From: an uncultured Clostridia bacterium
GTDB taxonomy: Bacteria; Bacillota; Clostridia; TANB77; CAG-508
DNA length: 37,727 bases
Assembly: GCA_947588945.1 (NCBI GenBank)
Contig: CANPZY010000015.1
Coordinates: 1-37,727, forward strand
Direction of reading: 5' to 3'
The notes under the pieces were generated by a model that saw only the letters and a list, made by a program, of their open reading frames with translations, was not told the DNA's origin and did not search any database. Positions 18,122-26,257 of this stretch are shown here, one piece after another. A program made the translations under genes and the position numbers. Position 1 is the stretch's first letter, and every line of letters begins with the position of its first letter.

Positions 18122-18454
18122 TACTTTGAAGAAAAAAATATAATTAAAGGCAATTTATTAACAAACAAAGAAGAATTTTTTTTTAACAACATAAAATAAA
18201 ATAATAAGAAAAGATTTTTAGCTAAAAATATCATTATGTTATAGATCTTTAAAATCCTTAGGGAAACAAGAAAAAACGAAAAAATATTTCAGATTTGTAA
18301 TAGTTGAGAAAAAAATGTAAAATAAAGAAAAATTTGTCAAAAAATGTTATCAAAAAATCGAACTAACAGTTGATATATGCGAGCGATCGAAATTTTTGCT
18401 TTTGTAAAATTAAAAATATTTTTTAGAAAATATGCTAATAATTTAAAAAAAATA

Positions 18455-18483
18455 TTGACAAAAGCATATGTTAATGTTATAAA
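18455..18483 (+). promoter_or_regulatory. Promoter of the expressed ChW surface-protein gene
   Basis: Perfect TTGACA, a 17-bp spacer and TATAAA(T), followed by AGGAGG at 18530 and ATG at 18545. No comparable promoter plus ribosome site precedes either silent copy. Apart from this and the tRNA promoter, I see nothing defined in the 479-base gap 18066-18544. Confidence 0.8.
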
Positions 18484-18544
18484 TATATACGGAATTGCTT
18501 ATTCTAAAAAAATAAACCAAAAGAAAAAAAGGAGGAATAAAAAA

Positions 18545-20515
18545 ATGGGTAAAAAAAGTTTTTTAAAAAGCAGTTTAATTATTATAGCAGTGGCAGCAGT
18601 TGTATTAGCAACAATACCATTTGCTAAAGTTAATGCAGCAGAAAAGCTAAACCTTACATACAGTGCACATGTGCAGGACTATGGATGGAAAGATAGCTCA
18701 ATCTTTGCTAGCAATGGTCTAGAAAAATTAGAAAATGAGGTATCTGGTATACCTTCATCATTTGCTGGAACAATGGGCGAATACAAAAGAATGGAAGCTG
18801 TAAGAATTAGAGCTCAACTTCCAGAAGGTAGTACAGTTAAAGTTAGAGCACACGTTGAAGGATATGGATGGCAAGATCCTGTAACATTAGATAATACTGG
18901 TGCAAAAGACACAGAAATTGGAACAACAGGTGAATACAAAAGAATGGAAGCTCTTCAAATTACTGCAGAAGGTTTAAATGGTAGCAAAATTCTTTATCGT
19001 GCACACGTTGAAGGATATGGATGGCAAGATTGGGTAGATGCTTCTGATCCTGATGCATTTGCTGGAACAACAGGTGAATACAAGAGAATGGAAGCATTAG
19101 AAATTGCTATTGTTTCTGCAGATGGTTTCAAATATCAATCAAATGAAGATGGAACACATACATTTTTATATAACGATGTAGAACTAAGTACAGAAGACTG
19201 CACATATAGTGGATGGATTCCTGCATCAGAAGAAGATGATGAATTATTAGAAAGAACTTGTACTTTATGCAATCACAAAGAAGAGAAAACTTTAAATGAA
19301 TTATTAAGTGATGAATCAATAACAGAACTTGAAGTAAAAAATGTAAAAAAAGAATTGACAGTACCAGCTGGAAAAACATTAACAGTTGATGAAAATATTA
19401 GTGGTGAAAATCCTGTAACAGTAAATGGTACATTAGTTTTAAAGAAAGTTCAAAGTAATTTAAAATTAAAAGGAAATGGAACTGTAGTATATGCACCAGA
19501 AGCAGAAAGTTCTGAAGATTTTGCAACAAAATTTCCAAAAGCAACAGAAATATTAGACGGACTTAAGTCTAGTGATGATAACACTGCTAAATCTTTAAAA
19601 TACGAAATCAAAGTGCCTGAGATGGATGAACCACAAACTATAACTGAAACTTCTCCTATAACATTAGAAGAAGGATGGAATCTTACAGTAGATTTAGGAA
19701 ATAACATTTTAAAAACTACCGATAAGAGTAATTCTTTTATAACGAATAAAGGAGATTTAACTCTAAAAAACGGTGTAGTTGAAATCCCAAATGATAGTCA
19801 AAAATTTGTTATTAACAGTGGTGCAAATACAACTGCAACTCTTAATTTAGAAAACGTTGATATAATTGGACACAGTGGAATTTCTACAAATGGAAACTTA
19901 GTAATGAATGGTGGAAAGATAGAATCTAACGGAACAGCTAGCCAATCACGTGCATTACAAATTTTGGGAGAAAGAAATATAAAAGCAAACACAACAGAAT
20001 TAACTGATGTTGATGTTAAATCAAAACATATTGGAATCTTTATCAGTACTGATATATTTCATGATTTAGTAATGAATGGAGGTAGTATTACTGTAGAAAA
20101 CAATTCGGTTGACGGTTACGATGGAGCTTTAACTTCATATTCTCAATATTCTTCAATTACTCTAGATGGAACAAAAATAACATCAGATGGAATGGGAATT
20201 TATTTACAGAATAATGGAGGTAGTACTCCTAACGCTCTAGGTGGCAATGTAGCACACCTAAATGATGTAACAATTGAATCTAAGAAAGTATGTATCTGGA
20301 CTTGTGCGGATGGGGACAAGGTTGAAGTAGATGGTGGTTCTTACAAGAGTACTACTGAAAACGCTGTTCGTATATATTCTCGTGAACTAAATACATTTAA
20401 GGACTGCAGATTGGAAGGAAAAGGTACAGCTATAACAGTTCTAGGTAGCTTATTACAAAATCATGAATTAAGTGAGTTTGCTGATAGAACTAACGTAACT
20501 GAAGTTAACGTTTAA
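18545..20515 (+). CDS. Secreted ChW-repeat, beta-helix surface protein (expressed copy)
   Basis: This 656-residue protein begins with a clear signal peptide (MGKKSFLK, hydrophobic core, cleavage near FAKVNA-AE at about 31). Residues about 38-190 hold three ChW repeats, each with an AHVxxYGWxD start and a GTTGEYKRMEAxxI end. A short cysteine motif follows (C219, then C239-xx-C242-x-H244, metal-ribbon-like). Next is a TELEVKNVKKELTVPAGKTLTVDE segment, and from about 320 a run of NGxLxMNGGKIES-type short strands typical of a right-handed beta-helix (pectate-lyase-like fold). There is no LPXTG or C-terminal membrane segment. The ATG at 18545 is fixed by AGGAGG; the open frame upstream contains the promoter. 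I infer an exported adhesin or glycan-binding protein. Only residues 1-38 precede the shared recombination core. Confidence 0.88.
   Translation: MGKKSFLKSSLIIIAVAAVVLATIPFAKVNAAEKLNLTYSAHVQDYGWKDSSIFASNGLEKLENEVSGIPSSFAGTMGEYKRMEAVRIRAQLPEGSTVKVRAHVEGYGWQDPVTLDNTGAKDTEIGTTGEYKRMEALQITAEGLNGSKILYRAHVEGYGWQDWVDASDPDAFAGTTGEYKRMEALEIAIVSADGFKYQSNEDGTHTFLYNDVELSTEDCTYSGWIPASEEDDELLERTCTLCNHKEEKTLNELLSDESITELEVKNVKKELTVPAGKTLTVDENISGENPVTVNGTLVLKKVQSNLKLKGNGTVVYAPEAESSEDFATKFPKATEILDGLKSSDDNTAKSLKYEIKVPEMDEPQTITETSPITLEEGWNLTVDLGNNILKTTDKSNSFITNKGDLTLKNGVVEIPNDSQKFVINSGANTTATLNLENVDIIGHSGISTNGNLVMNGGKIESNGTASQSRALQILGERNIKANTTELTDVDVKSKHIGIFISTDIFHDLVMNGGSITVENNSVDGYDGALTSYSQYSSITLDGTKITSDGMGIYLQNNGGSTPNALGGNVAHLNDVTIESKKVCIWTCADGDKVEVDGGSYKSTTENAVRIYSRELNTFKDCRLEGKGTAITVLGSLLQNHELSEFADRTNVTEVNV
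18660..18685 (+). repeat. Putative recombination site, expressed copy
   Basis: The core ACAGTGCACATGT starts in codon 39 and contains the 12-bp palindrome TGCACATGTGCA. The 26-base block matches 22647-22672 in inverted orientation at 25 of 26 positions. It encodes (T)YSAHVQDYG, right after the signal peptide. Confidence 0.65.
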
Positions 20516-20565
20516 AATTTTGATATGATATAAAGAATTTTAATCGTAAAAAAATAAAATAGTAG

Positions 20566-20597
20566 AAAAGGACGTTCATATGAACGCCCTTTTTTAA
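20566..20597. terminator. Bidirectional terminator between expressed copy and cassette 2
   Basis: GGACGTTC-ATAT-GAACGCCC (inner CGTTCATATGAACG is perfectly palindromic) with A and T runs on either side. It serves both convergent frames and would keep working after an inversion. Its core resembles the hairpin at 22793. Confidence 0.85.
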
Positions 20598-20612
20598 GTT
20601 TATTAAAAATTA

Positions 20613-22673
20613 TTATTCAATAACTTCTTCATCTGCATTAGAAACAGTTGTAGTCATTGATAGAAGACCTGAATCTATATTTTGAACTCCAGATTTTCCT
20701 GTTGCTGCTACAAATGAATTTGAATCATATGATATGTTTATTTTTTGTACTGTAGAACTACTTGTATTTCCTGCTACAGATACAGCATATCCATTAGCAC
20801 TATTTAGCTTAGAATTTCTTACTGTTAAGTCAATTTTTTTATCACCATAACCTTGTAATACCTTTAAGATTACAGCACTTCCTCTTTCTGTTGATTCACC
20901 AGCTTTTACAGCTCCATTAGTTGTTTTTCCAGTTGCATTTATTGTTACATTATCTAATGTCAATTCAGAACCAGCTGTTTCAATGCCATTAGCACCTTTT
21001 AATGTACAATTTGTAAATGTTGATTTATTTGTACCTGCTAAATATGCTACTGCAGCTTTAGCGTCTGTTACTTCATATGTTCCTCCTGTCACTACAAATG
21101 AATTGTTTTTAGTATCTTTTGCATTTACATGTAAAGCAAAATTTGTTGCTTTAATATCAACATTATTTAATGTTACTGTTGCATTTGTAGAGTGAGCTAT
21201 AACTCCATATCCAACGTTATTAATTTTTACATTTTCTAGAGTTACTGGGCTTTTTCCCATATCTTTGTGAACTCCATTTGCTGTATCAGAATATCCAACA
21301 CTTAAACCTACACAGTCTTTTCCACCAGCAGTTATTGAACTATTTACCATAGTAAGTGTTCCTTCTTCTGCTGCTATACCATCACCTTTTGTAGTAATAG
21401 TAACGTTTTCTAATGATAATATTGGCAATTTTTTAGTGTCTTTTACATTTTTTAGAATATATTTTCCTGCTTTTGCTGTAACATTGGTATTTCCATTGTC
21501 TGATAATGTACCATTTTTTATTGTTAAAGTACCTTTGTTTAAAATTAATCCATCTCTAGTTAATGATTGAGATTTATCAAAAGCTAATGTATTTCCACCT
21601 AAATCTAATGTTATATTATATCCTTCGCCTATAGTTAAATAGTCGCTCTCACCTTTATCAGTTATTGTTAAAGGTTTAGCTAATTCAGGTAATTTTATTT
21701 CATATTTTAATGTATTTTTTGGATCAGTAACAGCATTACCACTTAATTTTAAAGCACTAGGTAATTTATTTATTTCCTCAGTATTACTTGCTTCTGGAGC
21801 CCAAACTACAGTTCCAGTACCAGTTAATTTAGCTGATTGATCTGGCATTTTTTTCATAACTAAAGTACCTTTAACTGCTATATCTGCACCATTTTCTAAT
21901 TTTTCATCAACTGTTAATGTTTTACTTGCAGGTACAGTTAGTGCAGTACTAACCTTATCTACTTCTAATTCTGTAACATTTTCATCTTGTAAAACATCTT
22001 TTAATTTCTTTGTTTCTGTATGTCCACATACACATGCTCTTGTAGCATTTTGTCCATCTGTTGATCCCCATGCACCATATGTACATTCTTCTGTACCTGT
22101 TTCTCCACATATACTACATTTATATATATGTTGTGATACACCATTAACTACTCCACTATGAGTATATTGTGTTGTGTAATCATGTACATGTACAACTGCT
22201 ATTTCAATAGCTTCTACTCTTTTATATTCTCCTGTTGTTCCAGCAAAATTTTTTGTCTCTAAATTGTAAGCTTGATCATCTGCTGTTACCCAATCTTGCC
22301 ATCCATATCCTTCTACGTGAGCACGATACTCAATTTCATAACCTGCTTGATGTAGTTTGTCAAGACCTTCTACTGTTAATTTAAGAGCTTCCATTCTCCT
22401 ATATTGATTTTTTGTTCCTGCTATAGTTGTTCCTTCTTTTGTTACAGGAACTTCCGTTAGCCAGCCATCTCCTTCTACGTGAGCTTGATATTTTAGAGAT
22501 ACTCCTTGTATTCCAGAATCAAAAGCTATTGTTAAAGCTTCCATTCTCTTTGATTCTCCCATTGTTCCTGCAAATGTTGTAGGTTTGCCTACTACTGGAT
22601 CAGCTAATTCTTCTAATCCTTCACTTGCCTTAACTGAAACTAAATCTCCATAATCCTGCACATGTGCACTGTT
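20613..22673 (-). CDS. Silent cassette 2: ChW/beta-helix protein lacking start and signal peptide
   Basis: The open frame begins right after an in-frame TAG (22674-22676) and reads NSAHVQDYGDLVSVK, so homology to the expressed protein starts exactly at the shared core. It has no ATG, ribosome site or signal peptide; the GTG at 22661 lies inside the core and is unlikely to be used. Three ChW-type repeats follow (about residues 1-180), more diverged than in cassette 3. Then comes an extra HIYKCSICGETGTEEC motif before the ACVCGH motif, a VTELEVDKVSTALTVPASKTLTVDE segment and a long beta-helix-like region to EEVIE. About 686 residues would be joined to the constant signal peptide after inversion. 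As it stands it should not yield a secreted product. Confidence 0.78.
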   Translation of the reverse strand, partial: NSAHVQDYGDLVSVKASEGLEELADPVVGKPTTFAGTMGESKRMEALTIAFDSGIQGVSLKYQAHVEGDGWLTEVPVTKEGTTIAGTKNQYRRMEALKLTVEGLDKLHQAGYEIEYRAHVEGYGWQDWVTADDQAYNLETKNFAGTTGEYKRVEAIEIAVVHVHDYTTQYTHSGVVNGVSQHIYKCSICGETGTEECTYGAWGSTDGQNATRACVCGHTETKKLKDVLQDENVTELEVDKVSTALTVPASKTLTVDEKLENGADIAVKGTLVMKKMPDQSAKLTGTGTVVWAPEASNTEEINKLPSALKLSGNAVTDPKNTLKYEIKLPELAKPLTITDKGESDYLTIGEGYNITLDLGGNTLAFDKSQSLTRDGLILNKGTLTIKNGTLSDNGNTNVTAKAGKYILKNVKDTKKLPILSLENVTITTKGDGIAAEEGTLTMVNSSITAGGKDCVGLSVGYSDTANGVHKDMGKSPVTLENVKINNVGYGVIAHSTNATVTLNNVDIKATNFALHVNAKDTKNNSFVVTGGTYEVTDAKAAVAYLAGTNKSTFTNCTLKGANGIETAGSELTLDNVTINATGKTTNGAVKAGESTERGSAVILKVLQGYGDKKIDLTVRNSKLNSANGYAVSVAGNTSSSTVQKINISYDSNSFVAATGKSGVQNIDSGLLSMTTTVSNADEEVIE
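22647..22672 (-). repeat. Putative recombination site, cassette 2
   Basis: Minus-strand block starting ACAGTGCACATGTGCAGGA, identical to the site at 18660 except one T for C, and inverted relative to it. The codon phase (AGT GCA CAT GTG) is the same. Confidence 0.65.
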
Positions 22674-22734
22674 CTAAAGCAAAGTACCATAATATAGCAA
22701 TAATATCAGCTAAAAATAAAACCAAAAATTTAGC

Positions 22735-22761
22735 ATCTAACCAAAATCTAACTAAAGTTAA
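22735..22761 (-). repeat. 27-bp element upstream of cassette 2
   Basis: Identical over 27 bases to 24796-24822. On the minus strand it contains GTTAGAT twice (TTAGTTAGAT and TTGGTTAGAT), about one helical turn apart. It lies 62 bp upstream of the core, and the intervening sequence is also partly conserved. No copy precedes the expressed core. It could be a binding site for recombinase or an accessory factor. Confidence 0.65.
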
Positions 22762-22792
22762 TTTAATTATTTTTTTTAATATTTAATAATAT

Positions 22793-22826
22793 AAAAAAAG
22801 AACGTTCGCTTGAACGTCCTTTTTTT
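22793..22826 (-). terminator. Terminator downstream of cassette 3
   Basis: On the minus strand GGACGTTC-AAGC-GAACGTTC followed by a T run, about 50 bases after the cassette 3 stop. It shares the ACGTTC/GAACGT stem with the hairpin at 20566, which suggests a common ancestor of the cassettes. Confidence 0.8.
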
Positions 22827-22877
22827 GTATAATTATTTAAAACTAAAGATTTTAATATAACAAATTTACACCTTTAA

Positions 22878-24770
22878 TTATTTGTTTTTTGTTACATTAG
22901 TTAGAACAAGATTTCCATCTTCTCCTTCTTTAGCGCTTCCTGCTAAATTTATAGCTGCGTCCCATCCAGATAATGTACAGTCTTTAAGTGTACTTAATCC
23001 ACAATTATCGTTGAATATATACAAAGCATTGCTACTACCACTAGTATAAGAACCACCATCTACAACAAATCTGTCGTTAAGACCCATAGCCCATAAGCAT
23101 TGTTTTATAGATTCAATAGTAACATTATTTAGTTTTGCTACATTTGCTTCGTCTTCATCACCATCATTTTGAATATATATACCAATTCCTTTAGATGTTA
23201 TTTTTGTACCATTTAAAGTTATAACTGAATCTCCAGAGTATGATGCTAAAGCGTAATCAACTCCTTCCTTCGTACCAGTTATATTAATAGTACCATTAGT
23301 CATATCTAAGTCATGGTTACTATCTTGTATAAATATACCAAGATTTTTTGAAACAACATCTACATCATTTAATACAGTTGTTATTCTTTTACCTGTTTTT
23401 CCTACAATACCTATTGCATACATATTTGAAGCATCTGCTGTTGATTCTACTTTTCCACCTTTTATTGTTAAGTTACCATTTGTATAAATTCCTTTTTGTC
23501 CAGTTACAACAACGTCTTCTAAATTAAGCTTAGCATCTCCTTCTGAACTACTAATAACAGCACTAGTATTGTTATCACCTGTCTTTACTGTTCCATTCTT
23601 TATTGTTAAGTTTCCTTTATTAACTATTAATTTATTAGAAGTATTACTATCAGATGTTACTAATGTGTTTTTTCCTAAATCTAGTGTAACGTTCCAATCT
23701 TTTCCTATTGTAAGTGCATCATTATCATTTTCTTTTATTGTTTGAGGTTCGCTCATCTCAGGAACTCTTATTTCATATTTTAGACTTTTTGCATCTTCTG
23801 TAGCATCTGATGCTAACTTATTTCCTGATAATTTTAAATATTGAGTTAATTTTCCACAATTTTTAGTAAATTCATTAGCATCTTTTGCTTCTGGTGCATA
23901 TACTACAGTTCCAGTTCCTTTTAACTTTAGATTTTTATTTTGATTATTCTTTAATACTAAAGAACCATCTACTGTTATAAATTTTCCTTTACTATCAACA
24001 GTTGTATCAACTATTAAAGTCTTTCCTTCTGGTACTACTATTTCTTCATCAGTTTCAATTTTTGTTACTTCAAGTTCTGTAACAGATTCATCTTTTAATA
24101 CTTCTCCGATTGTTTTAGTCTCTTTTCTTTTACAAGCAGAGCATGTTCTATCAACATTCTTTCCATCTGTAGAAGTCATTTCTCCAAATGTACATTTTTC
24201 AGTTTTAACTTCTTTTTCATTATATAAAACTGTATGTGTTCCATCTTCATTTTGACGATATGTGAAACCATCTTCAGAAACAATAGCAATTTCTAATGCT
24301 TCCATTCTCTTGTATTCACCTGTTGTTCCAGCAAATGCATCAGCGTCAGAAGCATCTACCCAATCTTGCCATCCATATCCTTCAACGTGTGCACGATAAA
24401 GAATTTTGTTATTTCCTAAACCTTCTGCAGTAATTTGAAGAGCTTCCATTCTTCTGTATTCACCAGTTGTTCCAACTGTTGTTTCTTCTTTACCAGTATT
24501 ATCTAATGTTATAGGCTCTTGCCATCCAATTCCTTCAACGTGTGCTCTAACTTTAACTGTACTACCTTCTGGAAGTTGAACTCTAAGTCTTACAGCTTCC
24601 ATTCTCTTGTATTCGCCCATTGTTCCAACGAATGATGCAGGTCTACCAGATACCTCATCTTCTAATTGCTCTAGACCATCACTTGCAAATATTGAATTTT
24701 CTTTCCATCCGTATTCTTCAACATGTGCACTGTATTGAGATAGAATACTATAATGTAGTAATAATATAGT
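22878..24770 (-). CDS. Silent cassette 3: ChW/beta-helix protein lacking start and signal peptide
   Basis: The frame opens after an in-frame TAG at 24771-24773. Homology to the expressed protein starts at 24734 with YSAHVEEYGWKENSIFASDGLEQLEDEVSG. The first Met (24620, MGEYKRMEAVRLRVQ) is inside the first ChW repeat and has no ribosome site. The three ChW repeats are very close to the expressed copy (for example PEGSTVKVRAHVEG, KILYRAHVEGYGWQDWVDASD), while the later part diverges. It has one cysteine motif (CTFGEM, then CSACKRKE) and a beta-helix-like C-terminal region ending VLTNVTKNK. About 618 residues would be joined in frame to the signal peptide. It is the cassette nearest the recombinase gene. 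Confidence 0.78.
   Translation of the reverse strand, partial: TILLLHYSILSQYSAHVEEYGWKENSIFASDGLEQLEDEVSGRPASFVGTMGEYKRMEAVRLRVQLPEGSTVKVRAHVEGIGWQEPITLDNTGKEETTVGTTGEYRRMEALQITAEGLGNNKILYRAHVEGYGWQDWVDASDADAFAGTTGEYKRMEALEIAIVSEDGFTYRQNEDGTHTVLYNEKEVKTEKCTFGEMTSTDGKNVDRTCSACKRKETKTIGEVLKDESVTELEVTKIETDEEIVVPEGKTLIVDTTVDSKGKFITVDGSLVLKNNQNKNLKLKGTGTVVYAPEAKDANEFTKNCGKLTQYLKLSGNKLASDATEDAKSLKYEIRVPEMSEPQTIKENDNDALTIGKDWNVTLDLGKNTLVTSDSNTSNKLIVNKGNLTIKNGTVKTGDNNTSAVISSSEGDAKLNLEDVVVTGQKGIYTNGNLTIKGGKVESTADASNMYAIGIVGKTGKRITTVLNDVDVVSKNLGIFIQDSNHDLDMTNGTINITGTKEGVDYALASYSGDSVITLNGTKITSKGIGIYIQNDGDEDEANVAKLNNVTIESIKQCLWAMGLNDRFVVDGGSYTSGSSNALYIFNDNCGLSTLKDCTLSGWDAAINLAGSAKEGEDGNLVLTNVTKNK
24721..24735 (-). 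repeat. Putative recombination site, cassette 3
   Basis: Minus strand ATACAGTGCACATGT, identical over these 15 bases to the expressed site, then diverging (TGAAGAATACGGA). The codon phase is the same. The core here is less symmetrical because the palindrome is broken after ATGT. Confidence 0.6.
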
Positions 24771-24795
24771 CTAAAAGCAAAATGACAGATTTTTT

Positions 24796-24822
24796 ATCTA
24801 ACCAAAATCTAACTAAAGTTAA
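24796..24822 (-). repeat. 27-bp element upstream of cassette 3
   Basis: Exact second copy of the element at 22735-22761, again 62 bp upstream of the core. Similarity stops abruptly beyond its outer end. Confidence 0.65.
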
Positions 24823-24864
24823 AGCTTTTTTACATGAAGTATTTGATAGATTTTTGCCTAAAAA

Positions 24865-24888
24865 AGTGATAATATAGTAATTATCACT
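24865..24888 (+). promoter_or_regulatory. Inverted repeat before the recombinase gene
   Basis: AGTGATAAT-atagta-ATTATCACT, perfect 9-bp arms, 23 bases upstream of the recombinase ATG. It could be an operator or a hairpin limiting recombinase expression. Its role is inferred from position only. Confidence 0.5.
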
Positions 24889-24911
24889 ATATTAAAGAAA
24901 GGAATCGAAAT

Positions 24912-26180
24912 ATGTTAAATATTACAGTTAGTCTACACGAAAAGAATAATATCTATCAAGCAGTTATTAACTACAAAGACGAAAATAACAAAAGAAAACA
25001 AAAGTGGATTTCTACAAAAATAAAAGCAGTTAAAGGAAATAAACGAAAAGCTTTGCAAAAGGCTGAAGAATTTCGAAAGCAATTTGAGGACCTTTTTTTA
25101 ATGGAAAAGCAAATTAACAAGGAAAACGAAGAACAAACAAGAAAAAATTTGCAATTTAGAGAAAAGCTTAAATATCTTGATCATGAAAATAAATATAATG
25201 AAAATATTACATACTATGAATATGCACAATTATGGATTGAAAAAATGAAACCAACACTTGAGCCTACAACTTATGCGGTACATACACAAATGATAAATTA
25301 TAGAATAAAGCAATATTTCACAGAAAATCCAATTAAATTATTAGAAATAGAACCAAGACATATACAAAATTTTTATGAATTTTTATTAGAAAAAAATTTA
25401 AAACCAAATACAGTTTTACGTTATCATGCAATTATTAGAAAATCATTGGAATATGCTTTTCAACAAGATTTAATAGTAAATAACCCTGCAGATAAAGTGA
25501 GAACACCAAAAAAGAATTTATTTGTAGGTCAATTTTATTCTGAAGATGAATTTAATATTCTATTTGAAAAATCAAAAAATGATCCATTACATCTGGTAAT
25601 TTTATTAACAGCTTTTTACGGATTACGTCGTAGCGAGGTATTGGGGCTAAAATGGTCTGCTGTTGATTTTAATGCAAAAACTATTACAATTAAGCATACA
25701 GTTGTAGAAGTAAAAATGAACGGTAAAACTCAAGTATTAGCAAAAGATAAAACAAAAACAAATTCTAGTCGAAGGATTTTACCTTTAACAGAAGAAGTAA
25801 TACAGGCATTAAATAATGAAAGAGCAATGCAAAAAGCAAATCAAAAAAGATTAAAGAACATGTATATAACGAAGTATAAGGAATATATTTGTTTACAGCC
25901 TAATGGAGCTTTAATTAAACCAGATTATGTAACGAGACATTTTGCAGAACTACTAAAGGATAGTGGACTAAGGCACATTCGTTTCCATGATTTAAGGCAT
26001 TCCTGTGCAAGTTTATTAGTATCTAGAAATGTTCCAATGAAGGCAATTCAAGAATGGTTAGGACATGCTAGTTTCTCTACAACAGCTAATATATATGCAC
26101 ATTTAGATATAAATACAAAAATTTTATCAGCACAGGCAATATCTTCAGCGCTTAATATTAAGAATGAAAAAATGCAGTAA
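24912..26180 (+). CDS. Tyrosine recombinase (phage-type integrase), candidate invertase
   Basis: This 422-residue enzyme has the layout of Tn916/phage-type integrases: an N-terminal arm-binding domain (about residues 1-55, YKDENNKRKQKWISTKIKAVKG), a coiled linker, a SAM-like core-binding domain (about 100-195) and the catalytic domain. All catalytic residues are visible: R239 (FYGLRRSEVLGLKW), a Lys near 282, H359 and R362 (FHDLRH), H385 (EWLGHAS) and the nucleophile Y395 (TANIYAHLD). Length is normal and the gene looks intact. AAAGGA precedes the ATG. It lies just outside the outermost inverted core, where a dedicated invertase would sit. No xis, relaxase or phage gene is alongside. It could instead be a relic of an unrelated element. 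Confidence 0.92.
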   Translation: MLNITVSLHEKNNIYQAVINYKDENNKRKQKWISTKIKAVKGNKRKALQKAEEFRKQFEDLFLMEKQINKENEEQTRKNLQFREKLKYLDHENKYNENITYYEYAQLWIEKMKPTLEPTTYAVHTQMINYRIKQYFTENPIKLLEIEPRHIQNFYEFLLEKNLKPNTVLRYHAIIRKSLEYAFQQDLIVNNPADKVRTPKKNLFVGQFYSEDEFNILFEKSKNDPLHLVILLTAFYGLRRSEVLGLKWSAVDFNAKTITIKHTVVEVKMNGKTQVLAKDKTKTNSSRRILPLTEEVIQALNNERAMQKANQKRLKNMYITKYKEYICLQPNGALIKPDYVTRHFAELLKDSGLRHIRFHDLRHSCASLLVSRNVPMKAIQEWLGHASFSTTANIYAHLDINTKILSAQAISSALNIKNEKMQ

Positions 26181-26228
26181 AATAAAAAAATTTAAGATTA
26201 TAATAAAGCCAATTATTTGCTAAAAATA

Positions 26229-26257
26229 TTGATTTTTATATTTATGTATGATATATT
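26229..26257 (+). promoter_or_regulatory. Possible promoter of the polysaccharide cluster
   Basis: TTGATT, a 17-bp spacer and TATATT in the 247-base gap before the first cluster gene. The surrounding DNA is so AT-rich that other matches exist, so this is only the best candidate. Confidence 0.4.

Larger units (their letters stand above)
18455..26180. other. Candidate invertible ChW surface-protein locus (shufflon-like)
   Basis: One expressed gene is followed by two promoterless, signal-less homologous frames in inverted orientation, with a tyrosine recombinase at the outer edge. All three frames start at the same in-frame 13-bp core (cores at 18660, 22660 and 24721), and the two silent ones share an identical upstream module. 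Recombination between the + core and either - core would invert 4.0 or 6.1 kb. It would place a different ectodomain behind the same promoter and signal peptide with the reading frame kept. Inversion itself is inferred, not observed. Confidence 0.7.

Noticed and set aside
18830..19090. Repeated CACGTTGAAGGATATGGATGG blocks inside the ChW genes, considered as further recombination sites
   Set aside because: They encode the AHVEGYGW part of internal ChW repeats and lack the ACAGTGCACATGT core. Using them would change the repeat number rather than swap whole cassettes. They remain possible sites of homologous recombination.
24734..24795. A minus-strand promoter upstream of cassette 3 (TTGCTT and TATAGT-like words)
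   Set aside because: The match is poor in very AT-rich DNA, and no ribosome site or start codon follows. Even if transcribed, no signal peptide would be made.
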